Assembly: GCA_026545765.1 (NCBI GenBank)
Contig: CM048841.1
Location: 93,453,352-93,517,351, forward strand
Source of the DNA: Plantago major
Taxonomy: Eukaryota > Streptophyta > Magnoliopsida > Lamiales > Plantaginaceae
DNA: 64,000 nt
Reading direction: 5' to 3'
Shown piece by piece: positions 1 to 9,778 of this stretch. The stretch's first letter is position 1, and every line of letters begins with the position of its first letter. The translations under genes and the position numbers were made by a program. The notes beneath the pieces are model-generated. The model saw only the letters and a program-made list of their open reading frames with translations, was not told the origin of the DNA and did not search any database.

Positions 1-17
1 AAATATGGAAATCATAC

Positions 18-288
18 CTTGCGTATATCAATGCAAGGACGAAACTGGACCCCACATTGCACCGATAGCCTTGGAGTTTCTACCAGAGAAAAAAAAAAGT
101 GAACTTGTTAAAGAGTATCAGTGTCTTTGACAAAAACTATCAGTGTGAATAAGAATCAAGAAACACATACTATGAACAAGCCGAGGCGCAGCAAGCACCA
201 ACTTTTGCTTCCCTTGAGAAGCCAAAAAAGCTGAAGGTTCAGTGAAGCTCTTGAAGATGGAGCTCACTTGGAGATTTTGTGTTCCCAT
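18..288 (-). CDS. HISN3: HISN3, BBMII isomerase (HisA-type), N-terminal exons only
   Basis: First two exons of a gene running off the left edge. Exon 1 is 288-171, starting at the first ATG; the open frame upstream of it has only a TTG. It encodes about 39 residues with basic, Ser/Ala-rich transit-peptide character. A donor GTATGTG follows, then a pyrimidine run and acceptor before exon 2 (79-18), which ends at a GTATGA donor in phase 0. Exon 2 reads CGVQFRPCIDIRK, matching the start of the (beta/alpha)8 barrel of plant 5'-ProFAR isomerase, where FRPCIDI-KGK opens the mature protein. The enzyme performs the fourth step of histidine biosynthesis in plastids. The rest lies outside the window. 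Identification rests on this short motif plus a splice structure that keeps frame, so it is good but not certain. Confidence 0.72.
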
Positions 289-1405
289 GACAGAAAAATG
301 TGTTAAAAGCTGGAAGAGGCAATTTATCAAACAGGTATCAGGCAATGTATTGAACTAACAACTTCAGTAATTAAAGCATTCAAGAACGAGAAACCGCAGT
401 ATAACGAAATTGATGGAAAAATGTCAAATCTTTTAAGGGGCAAAGGCAAAAATTGCGGTGTTTACCGTGTGTTATGAAATGTACTGTACCTGGATACTTG
501 ATTGATGAAAGGGATTATTTCAGAAATCAGATTTGACGTTGAAACTTCAAATTCGACAAGTTAACTGTCGGGCTTTGAGAGGTTCCTCAAAGTCATGCCC
601 CTGCTCGAGATTTGGAGGGAAAATTTGACCCCGTCTTACCCGTGGTCTCACACTTTCACTTTCACTGTAGAGGTGGGTCCCCAGTCACTAGACCGATTTG
701 GAGTTCGGTTTCTTATCGAGTTGAGTACATATTGACTCATTTAGGGATCAAAAGTCGTTAACACTCGAATTTGCCAATTTAAGACATTGGCAGACTCGAT
801 TTGGACTACCGAGCATATTATTTTTATTGGTCAAAATTAAAATACAATTTCTCGACCTTAATATGTTGACGGGGCTTTGATCTGCAATTTAAAAATATTG
901 ACCATTAAAGTGTGCAATTTGAAACCAAAAATGCCATAACATAAGTAAATGTTTTAAATCAAAACTCTTTACATTTGGAGTTCCGTTGTATTACATACTG
1001 AATAGAACTTTGTACAACTCATTCACTTAAAAACATTATTCATACACTTCATTTTAAGTCAAACTCAACACAATTGAACCAAAGCACATAATTCGTGTTA
1101 TGAATGCAAGCTCACATATTGACGTGTTCAGTTAACAATCAAGCCGAGTACACTCGAGTTAACTTGAGGTATGTGATGCTCAATTTAGCTCAAACCTCGT
1201 CGTCGTTCATGACACAAACATAAAAATGAAAACTTGCAATTGCAAAACCACAAGATGTCACTCTTCGCTTTAACCATAATTGTCAAATAAATTATAAAAA
1301 CCGAGTTGAGTCGACTTAGATTCTAATCAAGCCCAGGCTCAACTCATTAACAGAACGAGCTTAAAATCAAATTCAAACCCAACCCAGACCACTGAACATG
1401 ACAGC
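289..1405. other. Intergenic region between divergent HISN3 and PPR genes
   Basis: About 1.1 kb of AT-rich spacer between two head-to-head genes, so it must hold both promoters. No clear TATA box stands out for either gene. The part around 770-930 has phrases about tgcaattt and 'ttgacc' that recur in diverged form near 32100-32500, suggesting an old interspersed repeat. No coding sequence seen. Confidence 0.5.
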
Positions 1406-2830
1406 ATGTCCCGAATAAAATCACTCAAAAAACTCCACCACCACGCGCCACCGTCATCTCCACTCGCCGCCATCACTCCGACCACCGCCGCCGCCAATAA
1501 AACCGAACGCTCTCTCGTCACAGCTCTCCTATCCAATTACCTCAAAAACACTGGCACCTCCATCACATCCCCAATCGAGCTCCTCCGCTTCTTCAGATCT
1601 CGGCTCCGCCACCACCCAACCCTCAGCCACCTCGATCTCCACCTCTTCCACTACGCAGCCACAATCGATTCCTTCCGACACGACCACTCCACCTTCGAGT
1701 ACCTCGCACGCTCTCTCGTCTCGTCTCACCGCCTCAATTCGCTCCCTGAGCTGCTCCAATTCATCGCCGCTAACCCTTGCCCTTGCTCCGATGGTATATT
1801 CTCTTGTTCCAGAACCGAAGCTATTTTTCGCGTTTCGATTAGCTCGTTTTGTAGAACTGGTATGTTTAGTGAGGCGTTAGCTGCGTTTGATGCTATGAGA
1901 AGGTTGATTGATGGTAGGCCTGATGTGGCTTTGTATAATATTGTGATTCATGGTTTTGTGAAGTTTGGGGAATTGGATAGGGGATTGGAGTTTTATCGAA
2001 GGATGGTTAGGGATCGGGTGAAGCCGAACGAGATTACGTTTAATACGTTGGTTAGTGGGTATTGTAGGAGTGGTAAGTTTGCGTTGGGGTGGGAGGTGTT
2101 TAGGGAGATGAAAGAAAGAGGGTGTGTGCCTGATGTGGTTAGTTTTAATACTTTGATCAGGGGTTTTTTTCGAGATGGGAAGGTTGAGGAGGCGGTGGGG
2201 ATGGCGCACGAGATGGTGGAGATGGGATGTGAGTTTTCGTGTGTGACGTGTGAGGTTTTGGTTGATGGGTTGGGTAGGAAAGGGAAGGTGGTGGAAGCGG
2301 CTGATTTGATGCTTGAGTTTTTGGGGAAGGGGGTGTTGCCGGGCAGGTTTGATTATTTTTCGTTGGTTGAGATGCTTTGTCGGGAAAGGAAGGTGGAGAG
2401 GGCGTTTGGATTGGTTGATGAGTTGTGGGGTAAAGGTTGTGTGCCGAGCTTGGTTGCTTGCACGACTTTGATTGATGGTTTGTGTAGGATTGGTTCGGTT
2501 GAGAAGGCAGCTGAGTTTGTGAAGAAGATGTTGAACGATGGATTTATTCCGGATAGTGTGACGTTTAGTTGTCTACTCCAGGAGATGTGTGCTGCTGGAA
2601 GAACGGTGGAAGCGGATGAGTTGAGGTTGCTGGCTATGAGCAAGGGGTTCAATCCAGATGGAATGGTATTTAGGATCTTGATTTCAGGATATGCCAAAGA
2701 GGGCCGGAGGAAGGAAGGGGAAAGTGTGGTGGATGAGATGTTGGATAGGGGATTTATACCTGATATTCGAACGTACAATATGCTGATGGCTGATCTCTCA
2801 AAGTCTAAAACTTTCCGCAGGTATCCTTAA
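1406..2830 (+). CDS. P-class pentatricopeptide repeat (PPR) protein
   Basis: Single-exon gene of 474 residues, the usual intronless PPR architecture. After an N-terminal region (1-150) rich in Ser, His and Arg that could act as an organelle-targeting leader, at least eight 35-residue repeats run from about residue 175 to the end, each with the pattern of a Tyr/Phe-N-LI helix followed by an M-GxxPD turn (for example FNTLVSGYCRSGKF, FNTLIRGFFRDGKVEEA, CTTLIDGLCRIGSVEKA). All repeats are 35 long, so it is P class, with no E or DYW extension. PPR proteins bind organellar RNA base by base, the fifth and last residues of each repeat setting specificity. It resembles the Arabidopsis At2g36240 type in size and layout, but the ortholog is not certain. 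Start: first in-frame ATG. GC content drops sharply after about codon 120. Confidence 0.93.
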   Translation: MSRIKSLKKLHHHAPPSSPLAAITPTTAAANKTERSLVTALLSNYLKNTGTSITSPIELLRFFRSRLRHHPTLSHLDLHLFHYAATIDSFRHDHSTFEYLARSLVSSHRLNSLPELLQFIAANPCPCSDGIFSCSRTEAIFRVSISSFCRTGMFSEALAAFDAMRRLIDGRPDVALYNIVIHGFVKFGELDRGLEFYRRMVRDRVKPNEITFNTLVSGYCRSGKFALGWEVFREMKERGCVPDVVSFNTLIRGFFRDGKVEEAVGMAHEMVEMGCEFSCVTCEVLVDGLGRKGKVVEAADLMLEFLGKGVLPGRFDYFSLVEMLCRERKVERAFGLVDELWGKGCVPSLVACTTLIDGLCRIGSVEKAAEFVKKMLNDGFIPDSVTFSCLLQEMCAAGRTVEADELRLLAMSKGFNPDGMVFRILISGYAKEGRRKEGESVVDEMLDRGFIPDIRTYNMLMADLSKSKTFRRYP

Positions 2831-4066
2831 TCACTTATGGTGCCAATAGGATGTCCTGTTGATGGAAGTTGCAGACTTGCAGTACACTTATTATCAGTGT
2901 AACTACAGGTGCCGAATTGACAGTGGATGAAAGTGAGTACTCCGTTAAACATTCTTTCTCACCTGTTATTTACCATGTTAGAACATTAGTTTCTTGGTTT
3001 AGTACAATTTCTCATCCGATGCAACTTTTGTGCAGTTTAACAGATATGCCTGGAGAGGATTGTAATGCATCCGCAAGTATGCGCTCGCCAGATCAACATT
3101 GGTATTTTTCTTAATGAGTACTAGAACACTAGTGAAATAGAATTACAAATTTTAGTTCAGTTAGCATTGCTATATATGTTCGTTGTACAACATAAGTTAA
3201 TCTAGATGTAGAACTATTGTACTTAAAACAAGTGAAAATTGATACTATGTTCCATTTCAAGATATGGTTAGGGAGCGCACTGCTCTTGCTTCTTCTTTGC
3301 TTCCTTCTTCCATGCCTTGATTTTCTCTTTAGAGTCATCTCAGGTGTATATTGAATTCATCTCTGAGACTTTGACCGTCCGACGATGTCGTTATGTCATT
3401 TAACAATGACAGGCACCCTGACACTATTCACTATTCAAGAGGACGAGGGTGTAAGGAATTGAACGGCAGAGGGGGTCAAAATATAGTGAGTTAACGGTCC
3501 CCTATTTTTGGGCGGGTCGAACTGTAAAACAGAGTAAACACTGGGTCATTCAGTAATTAACCCTTCTTCTTATTTGTTCATCACAATTCCATCTTATATA
3601 GTACATATAACATCCATCAAATCACACCAAGAACGGACGAAGTTGAACACAAAATATTATAACTAGGACATCATCAATCCCACTCTTTGGAACATAATTT
3701 GAATATAAAATGACAATTTCATAAAGTTGTAATATAACTATATAACCGGCCTTACATACACATACTAGTATACAAGTAAAAGACAACACATGCAATTGCG
3801 GGATTTTTATTTCTTGACAGCTTCCAAGTTATAATCTCGTCATCCCTCCTTGAGGGAAAGGAGCCTTTGTCACCCCTTGATTATAAAATCTGTTAACATT
3901 TCCTTGCCACCCTAACAACTTTCAAGCAAGATATGAATCAACTGGCTTATATATAAATAATTATATATGTAACTCTGTGATGCATTGTATTGTAGACTTA
4001 TTTAAGTAATTTTGACAAGATCTGAAGAACACAATATTGTCAGAAAAAATATATGGCCCCTAATTA
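2831..4066. other. Intergenic stretch, 3' flank of the PPR gene
   Basis: Contains the 3' flank of the PPR gene and the 3' flank of the convergent PLAC8 gene. Minus-strand 3336-3266 holds a lysine-rich exon-like piece that ends at a stop (see findings). Nothing else is supported. Confidence 0.4.
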
Positions 4067-4371
4067 TTAAGTTGATCTTTTAAGTGTTGAGAAAATTAGA
4101 TCGGGATGGATGTTACCGATGGCCAAGTCGAATCCACGAAGCTTGAGCTCGCGATACTCTTGGCAGAGAGCACACGGCCCACAATAGTGATGAACAAGAC
4201 CATCCCAACAAGGGAAGTTGGCTGACAAGTTGTACATCTGTCTAATCCTTCGTCGATAAAAGCATGAATAACAATAAGCGCACCCTGTTGTATAGTTTAT
4301 TAGAGCGTATATAGTTGCGCTTACTGCACAAGCTGCAATTAACATGAATATGATAATCAATTAATCAGTTA

Positions 4372-4458
<87 letters not shown>

Positions 4459-5071
4459 CATTCTACTAGTATATAGACAATCATACTGTACTAGAATATA
4501 CTATAATGTTATATAGTATATGCCTAGCTGTTAAATGTTAATTGAAGTAGAATATAATATATAATTATTAATATATATGTTGCAAAATTGAGTTTAGTTT
4601 GGACTTACAAGTAGATCCTCTGTCTACAATCTCAGCAATCTGTCCGAATGTTATGCATGGACACCAACATGTCACACAACCTGTAGATTAATTGAAGGGT
4701 TTTATATATATATATATAAATAGTACATTATTACATATATACATTTATTATTTTATGGATATGAAAAATAAGGGGCCGGGCTAACTTACAATTGGAACAG
4801 CCAGAACAACAGTCACAAAGTCCAGTAGACCAGGAGCCTTCGATGACATGTCCAAAGGCTGGTTCGACAGGTGCGGGCCATTTCTGGTTAACATGATCCA
4901 TATATATCTTAAGAATGTTACTAGTATATATGACGACTTGATTAAGAATCTGAAAATTAAAACAATAGTAATGTTTAAGAAGGTACTCCTATATAATTCA
5001 GATAACTTATGATCGTCATATGGGAACAACGGTATATCGGGAGGACCGTTTCCAGTCCAGGTTGTGGCCAT
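4067..5071 (-). CDS. PLAC8-domain protein, PCR / cell-number-regulator family
   Basis: Four exons on the minus strand: 5071-5007, 4920-4790, 4680-4609 and 4332-4067, giving 177 residues with all phases consistent. Exons 2-4 carry the PLAC8 signature in order: [15 protein letters not shown], then CCVTCWCPC (membrane-embedded Cys motif), [13 protein letters not shown], a hydrophobic stretch ending [14 protein letters not shown], and [16 protein letters not shown] at the C-terminus. In Arabidopsis PCR proteins such small membrane proteins export Cd and Zn; other members limit organ size. Which role applies here cannot be told. The junction of exon 1 to 2 is the weakest: I chose the pair that keeps frame with an 86-nt intron. 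A TATA-like element lies at 5146-5155 on the minus strand, about 75 bp before the ATG. Confidence 0.88.
4374..4453. repeat. (TA)n microsatellite in intron 3 of the PLAC8 gene
   Basis: About 80 bp of uninterrupted AT dinucleotides inside the last intron, close to the acceptor of exon 4. Likely length-polymorphic and able to extrude cruciforms. Confidence 0.97.
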
Positions 5072-5145
5072 AGCTTTTATAGTTAGCTAGTAAGCTTAAG
5101 GCCGAATGATAAAATCGAGAAATGATCCGCTTACGACTTGTACAT

Positions 5146-5155
5146 GTATATATAG
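5146..5155 (-). promoter_or_regulatory. Probable TATA box of the PLAC8 gene
   Basis: On the minus strand the sequence reads CTATATATACATG, about 75 bp upstream of the ATG at 5071, an ordinary distance for a plant TATA box plus a short leader. Confidence 0.5.
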
Positions 5156-6444
5156 TAGTACTTAATTTGTCGCTAATTAAGAAAATGCAAGTTGGATTTA
5201 ATTTTATTTATTTCCATTCCTCATGGCTTCCTAAACTTAGTATTCATCAGCTTCACATGCATATTCAAGGCAAGGCTGCAGGCCAACTTTAGGAGCTCTT
5301 TTGTACTATTATATGCTCGTCATTCTATAAATGGGTTTCTCTCTCTTCCGAGATAGCCGAATTTTTTTATATAATATATCGACCGCAAGACTTAGTAGTT
5401 AGCATTGTGGAAATGTTGCACAGGGGTTTGATGGTGAAAGGTTAGCTCAACATATCCATGGAAAATGAAGTAAGAAGCAATGTGAAGTTTGATAAGACAA
5501 TACGCGAGATGTGGCAAAATCTAGAACATGGTGTCACTTGTCCATCGCCCTTCCATAGATAGTTGGAAAGACCTTGGCGAGGATGTTGTCGTTGAATCCC
5601 ATTCCTCCCAATCTGCTCTCATGTCGAACCCTGTGACTGATCAGACTACTCCCATCATATTGTACTAGATTGGTCGGAATTTACTTCTTCCGCGGATCTT
5701 CTCGATTTGGATTAATTTCTGCACTCAACGGGCTCAGATTCCTTGATTCAAGAGATGTATGTTGATTTTATCAAACTGGCGAAGTTCTTGCACTGTAATT
5801 TGGGAGCCTTTTTGCAAACATAGAGTTCCTCCCCGGAGAGCATGCGTCCCTCGTCTAGTTCGAGTTGGTCCTCATAGATGTCATACTGTTGGTTCCTTCT
5901 AATTCCCTGAGAACCAGGTGGATCATTCTGGACTGGACCGATACAGTATGCTAACCTCCTTGGGTGTGGATCCCCCGGGATCTCCTCTAGGACCCTAATA
6001 AGTGCAGCCCTTTGGTTGATATCATTCCTTAGATTCTCTCCTCCCCCTTAGACTCTCGCCAGTCTTAGACTTAAACTATGGGTCCGAGCCGTGAGCTCAA
6101 GATCCCCTGGATAAAAGTAGTGAATAGTAAGTGCGCTATTACGTGGTCACCTTGACAAGTGAGCCTATTTATAGATATCCAAGAGCTCGAGTCGTTGTCC
6201 TTCTAAAAGGACGTCCACGTGTCTGCTGGGGAGTGGTCCCTGTGTACGGAGGTGAGCTCCTCGAACCTAAGCTTCTTGAAGGTGATATCTAATCCTTTTT
6301 CAAGACATGATTCTCTGGGATTATCTAAGTGTTACGTGTCGGACTCAAGATGCCTCTCGGGGATGGCCTCTCGGATGTGGTTCTCATAGAATTAAGGTCC
6401 AAGCCACAAACTACCCTAGTTCGTGGTAATTCGTGCTAGTTTGT
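5156..6444. other. Non-genic stretch, part possibly transposon-derived
   Basis: No supported gene. From about 5440 to 6430 the base composition is richer in G and C than the spacers around it and every frame is closed, as in decayed mobile-element sequence. It abuts the copia fossil that follows, but I see no terminal repeats or domain that would link the two. Confidence 0.35.
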
Positions 6445-6745
6445 AGTAGACATATTTCAACCCAAATATCTCTATGGACTTAAACAAAGTCCACGCCAGT
6501 GGAACAATACGGTTGATATGTTTATGTCCTCTATTGATTTTTATAGAAGTAAGCATAATAGCTGCATATATCAAAAGAACAATGAAGGAGAAACTATATA
6601 TATGCTCTTGTATGTAGATGAAATACTAATTGCTGGTGAGTCTACCGTTGTAGTTAATTAGAGTATTAAAAAAAACTCAAATCTGAATTTGAGATAAAGG
6701 ATCTTGGCCCAATCAAATGGATTCTAGGAATGGATAATTAGAGAT
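6445..6745 (+). mobile_element. Ty1/copia retrotransposon fossil (reverse transcriptase fragment)
   Basis: A short decayed piece of a copia polymerase. Translated stretches recall the copia reverse transcriptase: a SLYGLKQSPRQW-like block, then an LLYVDEILIAG block at the place of the catalytic YVDDM motif, then a KDLGPIKWILGM block. No LTRs, gag, integrase or RNase H could be recognised next to it, so only a fraction of the element survives. It is broken and looks old. A TA array interrupts the sequence just downstream. Confidence 0.85.
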
Positions 6746-6760
6746 TTGACAAGAAGTAAA

Positions 6761-6766
<6 letters not shown>

Positions 6767-6851
<85 letters not shown>
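6767..6851. repeat. (TA)n microsatellite
   Basis: About 85 bp of TA repeats directly after the copia fragment. Same type as the array at 4374-4453. Confidence 0.97.
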
Positions 6852-6854
<3 letters not shown>

Positions 6855-7204
6855 TTAAGCTAGCTAATTATTTGAAAAAATGTGCTATAATATGAATCAA
6901 GAAAAGTATCCTCCTTTCCTATAAATTCCACTATTAAGCCATGTATGAAGCATTGTCCATAAAAAAAATGAGAGTATGAAAATGCAGATAATACTCTATG
7001 ACATCAGCATGATGTATTATATGGTTTGTTGTAGGTATGATTTATAGACTATAGCATAAGCATGGTTAGTAATTATAGTAAAATTGGAAACAACGATGTA
7101 TTCTATGGTTTGTTGTATGCATGATTTGCGTTGAGATTATGTTTAAACTTTCTGATTTACCGGTTTGGTTGTGTTTTGATTCTAATTAGTATTGGTTTTA
7201 TGTG

Positions 7205-7860
7205 TTGTGTACTCAACATTTGCCACATTCTACTACAGTTGTAGTCTAAATATACCATCGCCACGACATCTGTACTATTCCACTCATTAATTTGGTGAAT
7301 CAGCTAACCTGTTGTAGACACGATCTCTTCGCCGACTTCTTCTCTATCTCTTGTGTTTATGCTTTGGATCAGGCGCTTGATATCACAAATGAGGCTAACT
7401 GGACCAGGATTTTTTTTGAAGGGCATTGTGTTTATGCTTTGGATCAGTTGGACGTTTTCAACCGAAAATTCTTAAAGATTGTGTCATATCCACGTGTACT
7501 GGATAGACCTTAATTATTTTCATTATTCCGTACAAATAGAAAAGGTAATAAGATTTTTGGCCACTTTATTCTTCCCTATTTAGGTTTGATTGAATCACAC
7601 ACTTGTTAATAGATTGAAAAATTGGTCCATTATTGAGAAAGATGATTACAAAAACGTCAAGACTTTTCATCAGCACGGACAAGACGCATGTAATTTTCTT
7701 GGAATTGAATTAGGTTTGTACTCAACATTAATAATATACCTCCGCCATCTCATCCAACCTATTCCACTTATTGATTTGGTGAATCATGTAACATGTTGTA
7801 GACGCGATCTCTTCCCCGACTTCCTCTCCCTCTCTTGTGTTAATGCTTTAGATAAGTATG
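7205..7860. repeat. Direct duplication, two diverged copies about 500 bp apart
   Basis: The stretch 7208-7370 recurs in diverged form at 7718-7858. Shared phrases include tttggtgaatca, tgttgtagac and gcgatctctt. A shorter phrase, gtgtttatgctttggatcag, also appears twice within 7349-7447. The open frames across it are short and I assign no product. It may come from an unknown repeat family. Confidence 0.6.
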
Positions 7861-7883
7861 TACTTTGTAGTATCAATTTGTAG

Positions 7884-9039
7884 CAAGCTCATCAAAAGGA
7901 AAATACACACAATGCTCGTATGACAATTACCATGGCGTAGTAACTACACCAAATGTTTTATATTTTCTTTTGATGAGGTAACCTGTATGGTATATGCAAA
8001 TTTTAGTATTAAATATGAAACTCTAATATAATTTCAGACTATAAATGCAAAAGTTACATATTTTTAGGTGAAAAATTAATATTTCGATTAAAAAAATGAA
8101 TTATTTAAATGAGTGTTTGATGTTAAATTTGTAAGGATTTTAAAATGATTCATTTCAATTAATTCTAAAATGATCGTTTTTCAACGTTTATAAATCATTA
8201 TATAGAAACTAATTAAATTTTATAGAAACATACTAAAATATGAAAATCCCTAAAAATCATAAATAATAACTTTAGAAAGAGAAACGATACATAACGAATA
8301 CAACAAATAACAACTTTAAATTAAACCTATATTTTTTTCTAAAAGTCCACTGGTTGCATACATTGTAAAATGAGCTCCCAAAGTTGTTGCTCCATGTATA
8401 GAGGGCCTTTTCACGCATATCCAACCCTGGAGATGTAGATAGATCTGAATCTTACTTACTATGGCCCACGATAAGTTTTCCATTTTACCATTTTTGTCGT
8501 CTCATACAAAGCTTCACATTCCATTTTTTGCAGTCGAACTCTATAACCCATTTTGCAATGCCCTTACGGTATACTTATATTTACAACTTTGCCTATCCAC
8601 TTTCTATTTTTATTCATTCTTTTTTCTTTAGTCATTTAAATGATACTTAAATTTTCATTTTATCAACCCACTATCAATTTATATTCATTATTTATAATTC
8701 ATCATTTTAAATAATATTCAATCTTCTACTTTCTTTATTTTTTTGGCTAAAAATTCAAATACTAGAAAACTTGAAACATGATGGAGGAAGTATTAGCTTA
8801 TTTTACTTTCTCCCATTTCTGCTTTCAGATTCAAATTTGTCACTCCAGTTAAGTGAAGATGAGGGAAATGACATTTGCACGCTGTTTGGAACAGGGATTT
8901 TGATGGGTGAATTATGATCGAGTTAAAACAGAACTAGTAACTGAGTTTAGTTAAGTTGGAAAAAAATGTATTTGAAGTAGTAGAACCGTAAATTCATCAG
9001 TTTTGTAGGGTTTGTTTATATAGAGTGTGTAAGATTATG
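7884..9039. other. AT-rich spacer, nothing recognised
   Basis: Low-complexity AT-rich sequence with no coding, RNA or mobile-element signature I can support. Confidence 0.5.
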
Positions 9040-9690
9040 CGTCATATCACTTGCACGGACTTTATATGCAAAAGCCAGGGTTGTATAGGCATTTATGGAA
9101 ACGTGGTGAAAAAGATGTAACTTCATCTTCTGATCTGAGTCATGTGACACTGTTAGTTCTACCTGACCATCAGAGTTGCCATTGCTAAGCAAGTTTTCTA
9201 GCTTTTCACAGCATAATTCTGGAATGTTGAATGACAGATAGTCTGTTATGCCATAGTCAAAGTCTTCGATTTCCTCATCCGCACTAAATCCATTGTCTCG
9301 CATCATGCCTGGAAACTCAAGATTGGCACTAGTACTTATTGCCTGGTTAAGATCGGTATAGGTACCACAATGCAAATTCATGATATAATATCAAAATCCT
9401 GGATTGCTGCCAGTCATGAGAGTACGAAGAGCAAGGATCAAGTAGTCTAATAATATCATAACAAAAGCTTTCAACACATTATTTAAAAGAACAATGCAAT
9501 ATGCATGAATTGAGTAAGGAGAAAAGGAGATGTATATGCGTTATATCACATAAGTAGACCATATCTAATGTAAGGACAAGGCAAGACTTATACGAGACCA
9601 GGTATCCTTTTCTCAAAAGTCGTTTTGACTAATTCTCTCGTCACATGTATAATTATCAGCTTCTCGAAATTAATTTTTTAAAATCTAAGT
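9040..9690 (-). pseudogene. Partial copy of the SET-domain gene (intron 3 plus start of exon 4)
   Basis: This segment closely matches 13238-13925, the junction of intron 3 and exon 4 of the SET gene, in the same orientation. Both encode the phrase LENLLSNGNSDGQVE and an FHHVSINAYTTLA stretch, and the match runs into intron sequence (cttatacgagaccagg; ttatcagcttctcgaaatta). The copy lacks the SET and MYND exons and the last part of exon 4, and has short insertions and deletions, so it cannot make the protein. Because intron sequence is present, it arose by DNA duplication, not reverse transcription. It ends about 90 bp from the RPS3A stop codon, so the two SET-derived segments bracket RPS3A. 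Confidence 0.87.
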
Positions 9691-9778
9691 CAGAAAGAAG
9701 ATGACATCTAAGCCAACAGGCAGTGCATGATATATTCTTTTTCAAATGGAAATCTAAGCAACAGAAAGAACATGACAT

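Noticed and set aside
1877-2778. Antisense frames across the PPR gene
   Set aside because: Shadow frames of the biased G/T-rich PPR codons; no homology.
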